The notes beneath the pieces were generated by a model. It saw nothing but the letters and a program-made list of their open reading frames with translations. It was not told where the DNA came from and did no database searches. 64,000 nt of DNA from assembly GCA_006218065.1 (NCBI GenBank), contig VBWE01000023.1, positions 3,477 to 67,476 of the forward strand. The letters are read 5' to 3'. Positions 17,694-27,929 of the stretch are shown in pieces. Both the position numbers and the translations under genes were made by a program. The DNA comes from Bacteroidota bacterium (GTDB lineage Bacteria; Bacteroidota; Bacteroidia; Palsa-965). Within the stretch, counting starts at the first letter, position 1; every line of letters begins with the position of its first letter.

Positions 17694-20600
17694 ATGAAAA
17701 ACCAATTCAAAATGGCCATGGACAAAAAAACACTCAACCGGATGGTTGAAAAAATCAAGTTACAAAATAAACCGGGGCTGGCCGGATTGATCCTCGGCTT
17801 GTGGATCGCGGCGTTCCCGGTTTCTGCGCAAAACTACAATTGGGCATATCCGCTCGGTTCTTCGGCATCGAGCGAAATTTGCCGCGACGTAGCGGTGGAT
17901 CCAAACGGAAACGTACACGTTGCCGGCACTTTTCAAAACGTCATCGACCTGAATTTTGATACTCCGGTTTACAGCCAGACGCCCGTGGGAGGCACAGACG
18001 TTTACGTGGCTTGCTACAGTCCGTCCTCGATGCATTTGTGGTCGTTTAAAATCGGTTCTGCCGGTTACGAAGATATCGCCGGCGTGGCTACTGACGCGAA
18101 CTCGAGTACTTATGTAACAGGTACTCTCGTGGGTACTGCTGATTTCGATCCGGCTTCCGGTGTGTATAATCTTACACCGCAAAGCACGCAGGATATTTTC
18201 CTTGCAAAATATGACGTCAACGGCCTGCTGCAATGGGCGATCAACATTGGTGATGTCAGCGGTTACTGTGCTGCCGGCGATGTTTCGACCGATGCCGCCG
18301 GTAACGTGATCATAACGGGCCAGTTTGATGGTACTACGAATTTTAACCCGCTGGGCACGCCGATCTATCTCACACCGGATTTCTCCGGCGACATTTTCGT
18401 GGCGAAATACAATGCTTCGGGTATTTGCCAGTGGGCCTTTGCGATCGCTTCGCCCGGTACGGATTTCGGGCGGGCGGTGTGCACAGATCCTTCCGGTAAC
18501 GTGATTATTACCGGGATGTTCAATGGTACGGCCGATTTCGATCCGGGCGTCGGTACGAACTTGCTGTCGGCATTACCCGGTAATTTCGATATGTATCTTG
18601 CCAAATACGATGCCGCCGGAAATTATCTCTGGGCACACAGCTTTGGGGACGCTCTTTCGGATATGGGAAACGGCGTTGCTGCGGATGCTTCGGGAAATGT
18701 TTTCCTGTGCGGTGATTTTTACGGTACAGTAGATTTCGATCCCGGTTCCGGTGTGGCAAATGAAACTTCCGCAGGATACATAGATGGATTTCTTTCGAAA
18801 TACGATCCGGCGGGAAATCACCTCTGGTCGTTCAACCTCGGTTCGACCGGCGTGGAAAATATTTCGGACGTGGAGATCAGTCCTGCGGGAAACGTACATA
18901 TAACCGGTCAGTTCAGCGGCACGGTCGATTTTAATCCTTACCAGGGAGCTTCGAATTTAACTTCGAACGGGAATGAAGATATTTTCCTCGCTGCTTATAC
19001 AAATGCAGGTGCGCATATCTGGTCTTTCAATACCGGTTCCGCTGCTACGGAAAAAGGGACAGCCATCGCTTTAAGCGGCAGCGGTTATTTATATGCAACC
19101 GGTTTCCTGGCCATGCCTGCCGATTTCGATCCGCTGAGTGGCACCGCGACCGTTACACCGGGCGCGATGGACGGTTACCTTGCTCAATACGAAGCCTGCT
19201 CGGCTCCCGTCCTTTCGGCAATCAGCGGCTCGCCGATACCCTGCGCCAACGGAACAGCCACCTTCAGCGCTTCGGCGCCGTGGACGTACTCATATTCGTG
19301 GAGTCTTCCACCGGGGTGGAGCGGTTCGTCGTCGACCAGCAGCATTACGGTAAACACAACGACTTCGGGCGGAACAATATCTGTAACCGCTACAAACGCC
19401 TGCGGCACGAGCGCCCCGCAGGCAATGCTGCTCAGTATGGCTGCACCGATCACTACTTCGCCGGGTTCCGGAGTCAATGTAGTTTCCTGTTATGGCACAT
19501 GCGACGGACAGGTAACGATCAACACGAGCGGCGGAACACCGCCGTACACGTACTCGCCTTCAACAACGAACCTTTGCGCCGGTACGCACACTTTTACGAT
19601 CACCGACAATGCCGGCTGTACCGCTACGGCAACAGCGACTGTCGCTTCGCCGCCGCAACTTTTTTTGTCGGTTAATAACGTATCACCTGTCTGCTCGGGC
19701 ACGAACATTACGCTGACTGCAACAGTATCGGGAGGCTCACCCGGTTATTCATACCTGTGGACGCCGGGTAATCTGACAACGCCTTCGATCACAACCGCGC
19801 CGGCTTCGACAACGACTTATATCTGCACCGTTACCGACGCTGCCGGCTGCACGCAGGCTTTTTACCGAACGGTGATCGTGCATACGCCATTGGGACAGAT
19901 CGGGCCGATCAGCGGACCGCAAACGGTTTGCAGCGGAAACCCGTATTCATATTCTATTCCCTTCAGTCCGAATATTTCGAGCTGTACCTGGACCCTGCCG
20001 CCGGGCTGGAGCGGATCATCCACAGGTTCAATTATTTTTCCCACTGCCGGAGGTTTAGGAAACATCATTGTTACGGCAAACAACAGTTGCGGAAGCAGCA
20101 TTCCCGATACGCTTCCCATTGCATCGAATTACCTGGCGCTCACACTTACACCGGTGTCGCCCACCTGCAACAGTTTGTGCAACGGGAGTTTGATTCCGTC
20201 GATTTCCTCTTCCAGTTCATTCATGTTTCCGCCGCCGACCTATTCGTACTCCATGCAGCTGAACAATCTTTGTGCAGGAACATATACGGTTACGGTGACC
20301 GAATCATCTACCGGTTGCACGGATACGGATACGACAACCATCCTGCAGCCTGCAGCGATCACGGCCAGCGCCACTACCGCGCAGCCTTCCGTTTGCACGG
20401 GAAGTTGTACGAACCTGAACGTGAATGCTTCAGGCGGAACGGCGCCGCTCAGCTACCTGTGGATGCCGGGAAGCATGATTGTCACCTCGCCCAATGTTTG
20501 TCCTGCCGCGGCAACTACCTATACCTGCACGGTGACAGATGCCAATAACTGCACACAAAATACAACGGTGACCGTTTACGTCGATCCGTTTCCTGCCAAT

Positions 20601-21986
20601 GCCACCGCGATTTCAGGCGCCGGCACGGTTTGCCAGAATCAACCCGGAGTAATGTATAGCGTTGCGTCCATTGCCAATACGACGGGTTATAATTGGATTT
20701 TACCTGCCGGCGCTTCCATTGTTGCGGGAGCGAACACGAACAGCATTACCGTTGATTTTTCCGCTTCCGCGGTATCGGGAAATATTACGGTAGAAGGGAC
20801 GAATGCCTGCGGTGCCGGTGTTTCTGCTTCACTGCCCGTAACGGTCAACCCGCTTCCCGATTCAGCTTTGGCGATCACCGGTTTGCAGAATATAATCATC
20901 TGTCCGCAGGCTACCGGCATCACGTTCAGCGTACCGGCAATCGGAAACGCGGCGTATTATGTATGGTCGCTGCCTGCCGGTGCGTCGGTTACCGCGGGCG
21001 ACAGCACGAATACCATTACCGTTGACTTCGCGGTGAATGCGTCTTCGGGACCTGTTACGGTTTATGCTGAAAATGCCTGCGGCACCGGCGCACCGGCATC
21101 GCTTGCAGTAAGTATTGACCTGGTTTCTGCACAAAATGTGTGTATGGTTACGGTGAATGCAGTTTCCACTTATAATAATATCGTTTGGGAAAAACCGGTA
21201 ACAACGTCCATCGATTCGTTCCGCATATACCGTGAAATAACGAGCAGTTTCGTGCATATCGGTTCGGTTCATTATGATTCGATGAGTACTTACGTGGATT
21301 CCGTTTTCCTGCCGCTGGCTAATCCGAATACGACGAACCACCGCTATAAAATTTCGGCTGTTGACAGTTGCGGAAACGAAAGCGTACTCAGCCAGCATCA
21401 CCGTACCCTGTTCCTGCAATCGAATGTAGGTATTGGCAATACGGTAAACCTGAGCTGGAATTTATATGAAGGCGCTGCGGTGAATTTTTACCGGGTTCTT
21501 CGCGACAGTACGAACCTCGGGAACTGGGAAGTAATCGATTCCGTGCCCGGATCGAATACGGTTTATACCGATCTGAATCCACCGCTTTCTGTTTCTGTAA
21601 CGAATATCCGTTACAAACTGCAGACGAACTGGGCGACCAGCTGCAGTCCCAGCCGAGCAATCAATACATCGGAATCGAACCTGAAAGACGTTCCCACGCA
21701 AACATTTTCGATCGCGGAAAATAACCCCGGCGCATGGGTCAGTATTTTCCCGAATCCATCCCAGGGATCGGTCAGTATTGCTTTCCCGGGCAGCATGAGG
21801 GGTGGTACGATCACCGTGCGCGATATTGCGGGCAGGATTGTTCACAGTGAAATACTATTGGCAAAAAACGGCGCCGGAAACAATTTTGTTCAGTTGCTCG
21901 ATTTGAGCAAACTGGCGAAAGGAACATATACGCTGGCGCTGGAATCCGGAAAACAGATCATACATAAAAAACTGATCCTGCAATAA
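17694..21986 (+). CDS. Giant T9SS-secreted SBBP beta-propeller / PKD-like repeat protein
   Basis: About 1430 residues. ATG 17694 is preferred to the TTG at 17670 because it still gives a basic N-terminus before the signal segment LAGLILGLWIAAFPVSAQ. Seven SBBP repeats of about 66 residues follow, each with a D-x-x-GN-V-xx-TGxFxGTxDF(D/N)P core. Then come Ig/PKD-like domains rich in Thr, Ser and Cys, including two SprB-like segments (SCYGTCDGQVTINTSGGTPPY; PTCNSLCNGSLIP), a fibronectin-like pair near 1160-1340, and a type A T9SS sorting domain (FPNPSQGSVSIAF ... GKQIIHKKLILQ). It is probably a surface adhesin or gliding-associated protein; no enzymatic motif is visible. Confidence 0.85.
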   Translation: MKNQFKMAMDKKTLNRMVEKIKLQNKPGLAGLILGLWIAAFPVSAQNYNWAYPLGSSASSEICRDVAVDPNGNVHVAGTFQNVIDLNFDTPVYSQTPVGGTDVYVACYSPSSMHLWSFKIGSAGYEDIAGVATDANSSTYVTGTLVGTADFDPASGVYNLTPQSTQDIFLAKYDVNGLLQWAINIGDVSGYCAAGDVSTDAAGNVIITGQFDGTTNFNPLGTPIYLTPDFSGDIFVAKYNASGICQWAFAIASPGTDFGRAVCTDPSGNVIITGMFNGTADFDPGVGTNLLSALPGNFDMYLAKYDAAGNYLWAHSFGDALSDMGNGVAADASGNVFLCGDFYGTVDFDPGSGVANETSAGYIDGFLSKYDPAGNHLWSFNLGSTGVENISDVEISPAGNVHITGQFSGTVDFNPYQGASNLTSNGNEDIFLAAYTNAGAHIWSFNTGSAATEKGTAIALSGSGYLYATGFLAMPADFDPLSGTATVTPGAMDGYLAQYEACSAPVLSAISGSPIPCANGTATFSASAPWTYSYSWSLPPGWSGSSSTSSITVNTTTSGGTISVTATNACGTSAPQAMLLSMAAPITTSPGSGVNVVSCYGTCDGQVTINTSGGTPPYTYSPSTTNLCAGTHTFTITDNAGCTATATATVASPPQLFLSVNNVSPVCSGTNITLTATVSGGSPGYSYLWTPGNLTTPSITTAPASTTTYICTVTDAAGCTQAFYRTVIVHTPLGQIGPISGPQTVCSGNPYSYSIPFSPNISSCTWTLPPGWSGSSTGSIIFPTAGGLGNIIVTANNSCGSSIPDTLPIASNYLALTLTPVSPTCNSLCNGSLIPSISSSSSFMFPPPTYSYSMQLNNLCAGTYTVTVTESSTGCTDTDTTTILQPAAITASATTAQPSVCTGSCTNLNVNASGGTAPLSYLWMPGSMIVTSPNVCPAAATTYTCTVTDANNCTQNTTVTVYVDPFPANATAISGAGTVCQNQPGVMYSVASIANTTGYNWILPAGASIVAGANTNSITVDFSASAVSGNITVEGTNACGAGVSASLPVTVNPLPDSALAITGLQNIIICPQATGITFSVPAIGNAAYYVWSLPAGASVTAGDSTNTITVDFAVNASSGPVTVYAENACGTGAPASLAVSIDLVSAQNVCMVTVNAVSTYNNIVWEKPVTTSIDSFRIYREITSSFVHIGSVHYDSMSTYVDSVFLPLANPNTTNHRYKISAVDSCGNESVLSQHHRTLFLQSNVGIGNTVNLSWNLYEGAAVNFYRVLRDSTNLGNWEVIDSVPGSNTVYTDLNPPLSVSVTNIRYKLQTNWATSCSPSRAINTSESNLKDVPTQTFSIAENNPGAWVSIFPNPSQGSVSIAFPGSMRGGTITVRDIAGRIVHSEILLAKNGAGNNFVQLLDLSKLAKGTYTLALESGKQIIHKKLILQ

Positions 21987-22068
21987 TGGAAAACTGCTGC
22001 TGATTATTTCTTCGCACCGCCTCAACCGTCTGTTTTGCTTCGGCAAACGGAAAGACGTATCTTTAACT

Positions 22069-23178
22069 GTGCGCCCGTTTTGTTTTTTACTTTTCCTCGC
22101 CCCGTTTCTGTTGAACGCGCAGATCCCGGTTATCCCGGTATTCCGCGCCACGCTCCCGGATACGCTGCCGGAATCGTCAGGACTGGAATATATCAGCGAT
22201 ACGAGCATCTGGTCGCATAATGACAGTTATCATCCCGGCGAAATTTTTCAGATCGACACGGCAGGACAACTGCACCGCGTGATCCGGCTGCTCAATGTTC
22301 CCGCCGTCGATATGGAAGATATGACGCAGGACAGCGCAGGCTGGTTTTACATCGGCGATTTCGGGAATAACAACAACGACCGTACGAACCAGCTTGTTTA
22401 TAAAATTCCGCCGCCGCAGTCCATCGCGGGCGACAGCATCATTCCGCAGATCATCGCATTCGGTTTTGCGGACCAGGATTCGTTTCCTCCGCCGGCGGAA
22501 GAAAAAAACTTCGACTGCGAAGCGATGTTCCATTTTGGTAATTCGCTTTACCTGTTTTCCAAAAACCGCGGAGCTTCCACCTACTCGCGCATGTATCGTA
22601 TGCCCGACACAGTCGGAACTTACAGTCTGGCGCCCGTGGATAGTTTTGACACGCAGCATTACTGGGTCACTTCCGCCGACATCAGTCCGAACGGGCAATA
22701 CATGGTCCTGTTTTCCGAATGGAACATGTTTGTGTTCAGCAATTTTTCCGGCGACAATTTTTTCCAGGGAAACGTGGTTCATCTGACCTTTCTGCCGTAC
22801 ACGCAGAAAGAAGGCGTTGTTTTTGCAAACGACAGCACCATTTTTATGACGGATGAAACCGGCTACCTCGGCAACGGTAAAAAACTGTACTCGCTGGATC
22901 TTACGGCCATACTCACCGCTGTGCCTCTCCAATCCGCGCAGGATCAGCAGGTGAAAATTTTTCCGAACCCCGCGGCGGATGAAATGGAAATCCGCACACC
23001 CTTTGCCCGTTATAAATGGACTATTTCATCTGCCGCAGGCGAAACAGTGAAAAACGGTTTTTCTGAAAACGCCGCATGCCGCATCAGTACCAATATGCTT
23101 TCGCCCGGGATGTATTTTCTCCGTATCGAAAGTGAAGACGGCCGTTCCGCCGTTTTGCCGCTTGTCCGCACGCGGTGA
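22069..23178 (+). CDS. T9SS-sorted beta-propeller-like protein
   Basis: A 369-residue protein starting at GTG 22069, needed to include the signal peptide RPFCFLLFLAPFLLNAQ. The mature part has strands of a propeller-like fold (SSGLEYISDTSIWSHNDSYHPGEIFQID; DMEDMTQDSAGWFYIGDFGNN), resembling proteins annotated as T9SS C-terminal target domain proteins with a SdiA-like propeller. The end (IFPNPAADEMEIRT ... GMYFLRIESEDGRSAVLPL) is a type A sorting domain. A TATCTTTA box only a few bases upstream would make the transcript nearly leaderless. Function unknown. Confidence 0.75.
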   Translation: MRPFCFLLFLAPFLLNAQIPVIPVFRATLPDTLPESSGLEYISDTSIWSHNDSYHPGEIFQIDTAGQLHRVIRLLNVPAVDMEDMTQDSAGWFYIGDFGNNNNDRTNQLVYKIPPPQSIAGDSIIPQIIAFGFADQDSFPPPAEEKNFDCEAMFHFGNSLYLFSKNRGASTYSRMYRMPDTVGTYSLAPVDSFDTQHYWVTSADISPNGQYMVLFSEWNMFVFSNFSGDNFFQGNVVHLTFLPYTQKEGVVFANDSTIFMTDETGYLGNGKKLYSLDLTAILTAVPLQSAQDQQVKIFPNPAADEMEIRTPFARYKWTISSAAGETVKNGFSENAACRISTNMLSPGMYFLRIESEDGRSAVLPLVRTR

Positions 23179-23197
23179 GTCCGAGCGGAAGAAGTAC

Positions 23198-23205
23198 TAT
23201 CTTTG
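23198..23205 (+). promoter_or_regulatory. -7 promoter box deciding the start of the Asp-box protein
   Basis: TATCTTTG, exact TAnnTTTG match. It lies 29 bases before ATG 23235 and downstream of the alternative start at 23175, so the shorter protein with a clean signal peptide is the likely product. Confidence 0.6.
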
Positions 23206-23234
23206 AAAGAACACGAAGCACAATATTTTTCCTG

Positions 23235-25916
23235 ATGAAGAAAGCACTACTCGGCATATTCAGCTTTTCCTTTTTCTGCGGCTCGGTATATGCACAACCT
23301 TTCGCCGTTAAAAATTCCGGCGACGCCCGTTCCTTCCGCGAATTGCAGCGGCAGTTCAACGCCTGGAAAAAGAACACGGATTTGAACGAAGCGAAAAACT
23401 GGAAAAATTTCAAGCGCTGGGAAGCCGACATGACTTTGCATACCGGCGCCAACGGTGAACCGGTTGATCCTACGGAATATTTCGACGCCGCAGTTTCCGT
23501 TGCGCAGGAAAAAGAATCGCGCAGCCGCTCACAATTCAGCAGTGCCTGGTATCCCGCAGGACCGAACGCCATCCCGAATAACCTGACCGGCTACATGGAA
23601 AACGGGATCGGCCGTATCAACTGTATCGCGTTCGATCCGGCCGTCGCTTCTACGTATTATGTCGGCGTGGCGCAGGGCGGACTCTGGAAAACCACGAACA
23701 ACGGCACGAGCTGGACACCGCTCACCGACAACCTGCCGATCACGCGCATCAGCGATATCTGCATCGACCCGAACAATACGAACACGATTTATATTTCCGT
23801 CTGCGATTTCGAATACATCGGTTTCGGTTTGTACCTGAACGGACGCAAACGGCATACGCATTACGGTCTCGGCGTTTACAAAAGCACCGACGGCGGAACG
23901 ACCTGGCAGCCGACCGGGCTTTCGTTTCAACTTACCGATGGTGATGCGTCGCTGATCCGCAAAGTACTGGTGGATCCCGGCAACAGCAATACGCTTGTGG
24001 CCTGCGGCGTGTCGGGCATGTACCGCTCCACCGATGCGGGCGCGAACTGGAATATGGTGATGGATTCGCTCATGTGGGACATGGTGCAGGACCCGGTGAA
24101 TCCTTCCACACTTTACGCGGCATCCGGCTGGGTTTATAATGCGAACGACGGTTACGCTGCGATTTATAAATCCACGGATTTCGGTTCCAGCTGGACGATG
24201 CTGAACACCGGCATCCCGGGAACGGGAACAGTGCAGCGTATCAAACTCGGCATTGCGCCGTCGGACAATACAAAAATTTATGCGGTTACAGTAAATATGC
24301 AGAGCGGCCTGCACGGAATTTATAAATCATCGAATTCAGGAAACACCTGGCAGTTCGTCAACCCGTCGGAAAATGTTCTGGATGGCGGGCAGGGCCAGGG
24401 CTCGGGCGGACAGGGGACGTACGATCTCGGTTTTATGATTCATCCCACGAACAGTGACATATTATACGTGGGCGGCGTAAATCTATGGGGCTCGTCGGAT
24501 GGCGGGCAGAACTGGGACCCGGCGAGTTACTGGACACTCGATTACGGTCCGACGGTGCACGGCGATATTCACTTTATTGAACGGCAGCCGCTCACGGGAA
24601 ATATTTTCCTGGTCAGCGACGGCGGTGTGTATCGCACGACTTCTATTTCCACGATTACCTGGAACGATGCGAACAACAATATTCCCTGGCCGACGATCTG
24701 GACCAACCTGAGCGACGGGATGCAGGTGACTTCGTTTTACCGCCTGTCGAGTTCGAAAAATTCCGCTGGCCGTTTGCTGGCGGGTGCGCAGGATAACGCC
24801 TCGTTGTATTTCGACGGTACTTCCTGGTTCACGATTTTCGGCGGCGACGGTATGGACAATTACCTCGACCCGGTGGATAATAATGCAGGGATCGGTTCGA
24901 GCCAGTACGGCTACTTTTATTATACGAACGACGGCGGCGTTTCCGGTTCATCGATCGATCCGAATTACAATTTCGAAAATGCGGAATGGGTTTCGCCGAT
25001 CGCCGCCGATTATAATAACTACGGAACGCTGTACGCCGGTTTTGAAAATGTGAGCCAGTCGACCGACGGCGGCGCCAGCTGGCAGTACATTTCCAATTTC
25101 CCTTCGCCGCTTTACGGGAACGAAGTAGTTGCGCTGGCCGTTTCCAATTCGAACAGCAGCGTGATTTATGCCGGGCGCCGCGTGCGTTATGAATATGGTG
25201 TTCCGGGAAGTGTTTTTAATACTACCGACGGAGGCGCCAACTGGACGGATGTTACGGCTGGGCTTCCCGATTCGCTGTATTACACGGGTATCGAGATCAG
25301 TGAATTTGATGCGAACCGCGCGTATGTGTGCATGGCCGGTTTCAGTGCGGGCAATAAAGTGTTCATGACTACAAACGGCGGATCGAGCTGGACGAATATT
25401 TCCTACAACCTGCCGAATATTCCCGTGAACTGTATCCGTTACATTCCCGGCAGCGGCGGCGACATCGTGATTGCAACCGACCTCGGGATTTACGAGCTCG
25501 ATTTTTCATCCACCACCTGGGTGAACCAAAGTCTCGGACTGCCGAACGTGATCTGTTCGGATATCGAGTTCAATACGGCGCTGAACAAAGTGTACATTTC
25601 CACCTTCGGTCGCGGCATCTGGGCAAACGATATCGGCATGTTTACTTCGAATCAAACGGTGTATTCGCCGGAAACCGCCATCGAACTTTTCCCGACTGTG
25701 AACGACGGTTCATTCACGATCCGTATTCCTGAAAATACAAACGTAAAAGGAACCGTGCAGTTCGATGTGATCGACGTTACCGGTAAAATCGCGCATTCGG
25801 TTTCGTTCGCGGATCAGAAAGTAACCAATCACCGTCTCCGTCTTGCGCCCGGCATATATTATGCCAGGCTCACCGGTGAAGGTATCAGCGGCGTACAGCG
25901 TTTCATCGTTCAATAA
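23235..25916 (+). CDS. T9SS-secreted Asp-box (BNR/VPS10-like) propeller protein
   Basis: An 893-residue protein with signal peptide MKKALLGIFSFSFFCGSVYAQ. At least nine Asp-boxes are visible (S/T-x-D/N-x-G-x-x-W), for example STDGGTTWQP, STDAGANWN, STDFGSSWT, SSDGGQNWD, STDGGASWQY and TTNGGSSWT, indicating one or two seven- to ten-bladed propellers like those of sortilin/VPS10 and xyloglucanase families. The catalytic Asp pair of glycoside hydrolase family 74 was not confirmed by eye. A C-terminal sorting domain (ELFPTVNDGSFTIRI ... GIYYARLTGEGISGVQRFIVQ) ends it. The TlpA-like gene follows after 17 bases, so they may be co-transcribed. Confidence 0.88.
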   Translation: MKKALLGIFSFSFFCGSVYAQPFAVKNSGDARSFRELQRQFNAWKKNTDLNEAKNWKNFKRWEADMTLHTGANGEPVDPTEYFDAAVSVAQEKESRSRSQFSSAWYPAGPNAIPNNLTGYMENGIGRINCIAFDPAVASTYYVGVAQGGLWKTTNNGTSWTPLTDNLPITRISDICIDPNNTNTIYISVCDFEYIGFGLYLNGRKRHTHYGLGVYKSTDGGTTWQPTGLSFQLTDGDASLIRKVLVDPGNSNTLVACGVSGMYRSTDAGANWNMVMDSLMWDMVQDPVNPSTLYAASGWVYNANDGYAAIYKSTDFGSSWTMLNTGIPGTGTVQRIKLGIAPSDNTKIYAVTVNMQSGLHGIYKSSNSGNTWQFVNPSENVLDGGQGQGSGGQGTYDLGFMIHPTNSDILYVGGVNLWGSSDGGQNWDPASYWTLDYGPTVHGDIHFIERQPLTGNIFLVSDGGVYRTTSISTITWNDANNNIPWPTIWTNLSDGMQVTSFYRLSSSKNSAGRLLAGAQDNASLYFDGTSWFTIFGGDGMDNYLDPVDNNAGIGSSQYGYFYYTNDGGVSGSSIDPNYNFENAEWVSPIAADYNNYGTLYAGFENVSQSTDGGASWQYISNFPSPLYGNEVVALAVSNSNSSVIYAGRRVRYEYGVPGSVFNTTDGGANWTDVTAGLPDSLYYTGIEISEFDANRAYVCMAGFSAGNKVFMTTNGGSSWTNISYNLPNIPVNCIRYIPGSGGDIVIATDLGIYELDFSSTTWVNQSLGLPNVICSDIEFNTALNKVYISTFGRGIWANDIGMFTSNQTVYSPETAIELFPTVNDGSFTIRIPENTNVKGTVQFDVIDVTGKIAHSVSFADQKVTNHRLRLAPGIYYARLTGEGISGVQRFIVQ

Positions 25917-25933
25917 TTCCTGATTTTATCCTG

Positions 25934-27331
25934 ATGAGAAAATTTATTCTGCCCGTATTTTTCTTTGCAACGGTATCGCTTTCTGCACAAACGGGAACGA
26001 TCATCACCGGCAAAGTGAACGATTCAAAAGGCGATACGCTGAAGTTTTACTGGCCCAGCGATTTTGTGGTGAACAGCGAGCTTTCACAAACGGTGATCGT
26101 TGACGGCAAAGGACGTTTTACCGTGCTTGTCCCCGTGGAAAGACCTATGTACATGGGCGTTTACAGCGGCCGCGAATCATCCGTGTTTTACATCGGCCCG
26201 GGCGACAGTCTCAAAATGGAATTCACCAGCCGCAAACCGGACAAGACGATCAAATTTTCCGGGAAGTATGCTGCGGACAATAATTTCCTGCGCGAGTATA
26301 TGGAGACGTTCAAATCTTTCCGCCAGGAAAATGCGCAGCACCAGCAGAAAGATTCCGCGAAAGTTTACCGTGCATACCGCGACACGCTGATGAAAAAACA
26401 ACAGCGTATGATCTCGGCAAGAAAGAAAGAACTCAGTCCCGGTTTCGTCCAGCTGATCCGCTCCGATATGATGTACTCCGCCTGCCTCGATAAGATCGGT
26501 TACGTCAAATCCAGCCGCATGTACAGCATCAGGCCGGGCGAGGAGGAAAGTAAACTTCCCGGGCATTACGATTTCATGTACAGCTACGGCATCATCAACG
26601 ATTCGGCGACGGTGAGCGGATATTATTCGCGGTTCATTGACCTGTACCTGCGTCACCAGTATTTGCGCACGGTCAACTTCAGCAAGACCGGGAAAAATCT
26701 CACGGCGGCGGAATTATTTGCGTTTGCCAAACTGGTGCTTACCGGGAAAACGCTGGACGAAGCGATTGCGAACTTGCTGAAATACGCACTCACCACCGAA
26801 GAAGTGGAACCTGCCGGGCAGATGCTGGACTGGCTGAAAACGCACGGCTATTCCAAACCTGCAGTGAACTCGCTGGAAGGCGAATACAAACGGATACTCG
26901 CTTTCGGTCCCGGCGCTCCCGCTCCCGATTTCACGCTGAAAGATGAGAACGGGAAAGAAGTTTCGCTTTCGTCGCTGAAAGGTAAAGCCGTTTACCTTGA
27001 CTTCTGGGCTTCATGGTGCGGTCCCTGCAAAAAAGAAATGCCGAATTCGGTCGCGCTGAAGAAAAAACTGGAAGGCCGTAACGTGACTTTTGTTTACGTG
27101 TCGATCGACAAGGACGAAAACGCCTGGCGCAGTTCGATGAAGCAGATCAACGTGGAAGGTATTCACCTCTGCACCGGCGCCGCGAAAAACGAACTGATCG
27201 GCAAGCTCTACAATATCCAGTTCATCCCGCGTTATGTGATTATCGATAAAGAAGGGAAAATTGTGGATGCCCACGCGCCGCGCCCTTCCGACAGGCAAAC
27301 GGAACAGGTATTGATGGAATTGTCGAAGTAA
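25934..27331 (+). CDS. TlpA-family thiol-disulfide protein with DUF4369 domain
   Basis: A 465-residue periplasmic or outer-membrane-associated protein with signal peptide (MRKFILPVFFFATVSLSAQ). The N-terminal beta domain (about 22-120) fits DUF4369; a helical middle follows; the C-terminal 140 residues are a TlpA/AhpC-type thioredoxin fold with GAPAPDFTLKDENGKEVSL and WCGPCKKEM (Cys362, Cys365). Such proteins reduce or isomerise disulfides in secreted proteins. It is 17 bases downstream of a cysteine-poor T9SS protein. Confidence 0.9.
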   Translation: MRKFILPVFFFATVSLSAQTGTIITGKVNDSKGDTLKFYWPSDFVVNSELSQTVIVDGKGRFTVLVPVERPMYMGVYSGRESSVFYIGPGDSLKMEFTSRKPDKTIKFSGKYAADNNFLREYMETFKSFRQENAQHQQKDSAKVYRAYRDTLMKKQQRMISARKKELSPGFVQLIRSDMMYSACLDKIGYVKSSRMYSIRPGEEESKLPGHYDFMYSYGIINDSATVSGYYSRFIDLYLRHQYLRTVNFSKTGKNLTAAELFAFAKLVLTGKTLDEAIANLLKYALTTEEVEPAGQMLDWLKTHGYSKPAVNSLEGEYKRILAFGPGAPAPDFTLKDENGKEVSLSSLKGKAVYLDFWASWCGPCKKEMPNSVALKKKLEGRNVTFVYVSIDKDENAWRSSMKQINVEGIHLCTGAAKNELIGKLYNIQFIPRYVIIDKEGKIVDAHAPRPSDRQTEQVLMELSK

Positions 27332-27403
27332 AAACCTCGCCTGTTAACACACGCTTAATCTATTCGTAAACTTCCCCGAACCGTTTCTTCGGAATCGTGA
27401 ACT

Positions 27404-27411
27404 TAACTTTG
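27404..27411 (+). promoter_or_regulatory. -7 promoter box for the small carboxypeptidase-like-domain gene
   Basis: TAACTTTG matches TAnnTTTG, 17 bases upstream of ATG 27429. It overlaps the alternative GTG start at 27411, which argues for the ATG. Confidence 0.55.
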
Positions 27412-27428
27412 TGCAACGATTTCGAAAA

Positions 27429-27752
27429 ATGAAATTTATCCGCATCATCCTGTTTACATTGCTGCCTTTCGGGGCTTTCGCCGGGAATACCAACGACGAA
27501 GCGATCCGCATGCAGGTCAGCGGCAAGGTGGTCGATCAGTCTTCACTCGAAGAACTGGCCGGCGTTGAAGTACGCATTAAGGATACCGATATTGTAACGT
27601 TTACTGACTTCGAAGGCCGCTTCAGTTTTGGGAACATTCCCGCAGGAAGCTACACGCTGGAGTTCCGCATGGTCAGCTATTCCATCCTCCAAACCATTTC
27701 CGACGAGCCCGATCACCAGCTCGATCTCACCGTGGAAATGAGCGGCAACTGA
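27429..27752 (+). CDS. Small secreted protein with carboxypeptidase-D-regulatory-like domain
   Basis: A 107-residue protein: signal peptide MKFIRIILFTLLPFGAFAG followed by a single carboxypeptidase-like regulatory domain (VSGKVVDQSSLEELAGVEVRI ... FTDFEGRFSFGNIPAGSYTLEFRMVSYS). This domain usually sits at the N-terminus of TonB-dependent receptors; here it stands alone. It is a complete small protein with its own promoter, not an obvious fragment. Role unknown. Confidence 0.8.
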   Translation: MKFIRIILFTLLPFGAFAGNTNDEAIRMQVSGKVVDQSSLEELAGVEVRIKDTDIVTFTDFEGRFSFGNIPAGSYTLEFRMVSYSILQTISDEPDHQLDLTVEMSGN

Positions 27753-27929
27753 TTTTTTCAATATTAAGTTTTCCCGGAATTTTGAATAAAACGGACTGGT
27801 TTTCACCTATTTAATGCGTTTGTTAAGTCAAGGTTATCAAATGGTTCCTTGGAGTTAACCTTTCACCTGATCTTTGGTAATGTATAATTAACAAAGGTTC
27901 AAGTTAACGCATTTAAATACCAGGGAGAG
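27753..27929. promoter_or_regulatory. Leader region of the MORN gene with nested inverted repeats
   Basis: AAATGCGTT-like sequence near 27814 and TTAACGCATTT near 27904 face each other. Inside, TTAACCTTT (about 27856) and AAAGGTT (about 27893) do the same. The gap may hold a regulatory fold or operator. No clean -7 box is seen apart from GATCTTTG. Confidence 0.3.
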